Shown: positions 11,201 through 64,000 of the stretch, in pieces
How the letters are laid out: each line of letters starts with the position of its first letter
Position numbering within the stretch: the stretch's first letter is position 1
NCBI GenBank assembly: GCA_008508345.1
Contig: QNGE01000133.1
Span: forward strand, 24,473 to 88,472
DNA from: Paragonimus westermani
Lineage: Eukaryota; Platyhelminthes; Trematoda; Plagiorchiida; Troglotrematidae
DNA: 64,000 nt
Direction of reading: 5' to 3'
Position numbers and translations under genes: made by a program
Notes under the pieces: generated by a model
Seen by the model: only the letters and a program-made list of their open reading frames with translations
Database searches by the model: none
Told to the model about the DNA's origin: nothing

Positions 11201-11425
11201 TTGTTTCCAAATGAACACACTAAGGATAATCACGCACTTTTGCTGTTCGAGCAAGTTCTGAACTTGTTGGCTGATGCACCGTCTTCCGGCAACAGATTTC
11301 GGTTGTAAAACAATACTTTGATGAAAACTAACAGGTAAATGATTTGATAGGTGCACCTTTACCGAGGAACCTGATGACAATGTCGGATCAATTTAGGCTT
11401 TCGGCCCGTATCTTCTTGCAAATGT
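8277..11425. other. Intergenic region between convergent ILF2 and ferlin
   Basis: This 3.15-kb region lies between the two stop codons. It contains only short unsupported open frames. An AATAAA on the minus strand (10636-10641) could serve the ferlin 3' UTR. A tRNA B-box-like stretch, GGTTCGATTCGG, occurs at about 8510 without a matching A box. I see no gene. Confidence 0.5.
8340..8345 (+). promoter_or_regulatory. Candidate ILF2 polyadenylation signal AATAAA
   Basis: A canonical AATAAA lies 64 bp after the stop codon, followed by GT/T-rich sequence (TTGTTGTT) that suits a downstream element. The position is normal for a short 3' UTR. Confidence 0.6.
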
Positions 11426-63735
<52,310 letters not shown>

Positions 63736-64000
63736 CTGGAAACCAGAAATTCCGGAAGGCATCATGTCAACTAAGCAAATTTACACATTTGCAACACTTT
63801 TTTAAAACTGCGCTAACTCCTTCGCTATAACAGTTCACAATTACCATATTAACTATTTAAGCCCAGTAATATTTTACAGATCTCGAGAAGACAAAGTTTA
63901 AAATACCAACATAGTGACAAGTGCAGTTAGTACCAAAGGACTACAACGAATGCGACACACTATCGTCCCCAGCAAGGGTTAGTTCCAGAAAACATAATGA

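Overview
This is eukaryotic nuclear DNA: intron-rich, repeat-rich and AT-leaning, with two protein-coding genes arranged tail to tail. The gene sequences, large introns, Penelope-like retroelements (PLEs), a fluke-like APE-type LINE relic and tRNA-derived SINEs suggest a flatworm, probably a digenean trematode. That is an inference from sequence character, not a database match.

Gene 1 (+ strand, at least 406 to 8276) encodes the NF45/ILF2 protein, a DZF-domain partner of NF90-type dsRNA-binding proteins. Seven exons could be joined with consistent phases, giving the C-terminal 286 residues. The N-terminal exons lie left of the window. The intron 689-3996 carries an antisense PLE with an open 703-codon reverse transcriptase/GIY-YIG reading frame, and its 3' flank holds a hammerhead-ribozyme-like fold.

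Gene 2 (- strand, 63735 down to 11426) is a type-I ferlin of the dysferlin/myoferlin family. It covers four fifths of the window. I reconstructed 30 exons from C2C through FerA, FerB, DysF, C2D, C2E, C2F, C2G and the transmembrane anchor to an 11-codon last exon. The N-terminal C2A, C2B and FerI exons lie right of the window. Two short links, in 51307-54137 and 40298-43029, are missing from the reconstruction. Dysferlin-family ferlins act in calcium-dependent membrane fusion and repair.

The rest is mostly mobile-element debris in introns. The last ferlin intron (11459-13020) holds two PLE fragments head to head with 89-bp inverted terminal repeats and the only N in the sequence. The 9.1-kb intron 26352-35496 holds an inverted SINE pair, a full-span but broken LINE and another PLE fragment. 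The intron 15907-21518 has a further SINE copy. About 3.15 kb (8277-11425) separates the two stop codons and holds no gene that I recognise. There is no CRISPR array, bacterial operon or rRNA gene. The most interesting signals are the repeated hammerhead-like cores in the PLE terminal repeats, the palindromic PLE pair next to a splice acceptor, a candidate 9-nt micro-exon, a nested 64-bp palindrome, and several coding-like intronic stretches that I cannot name.
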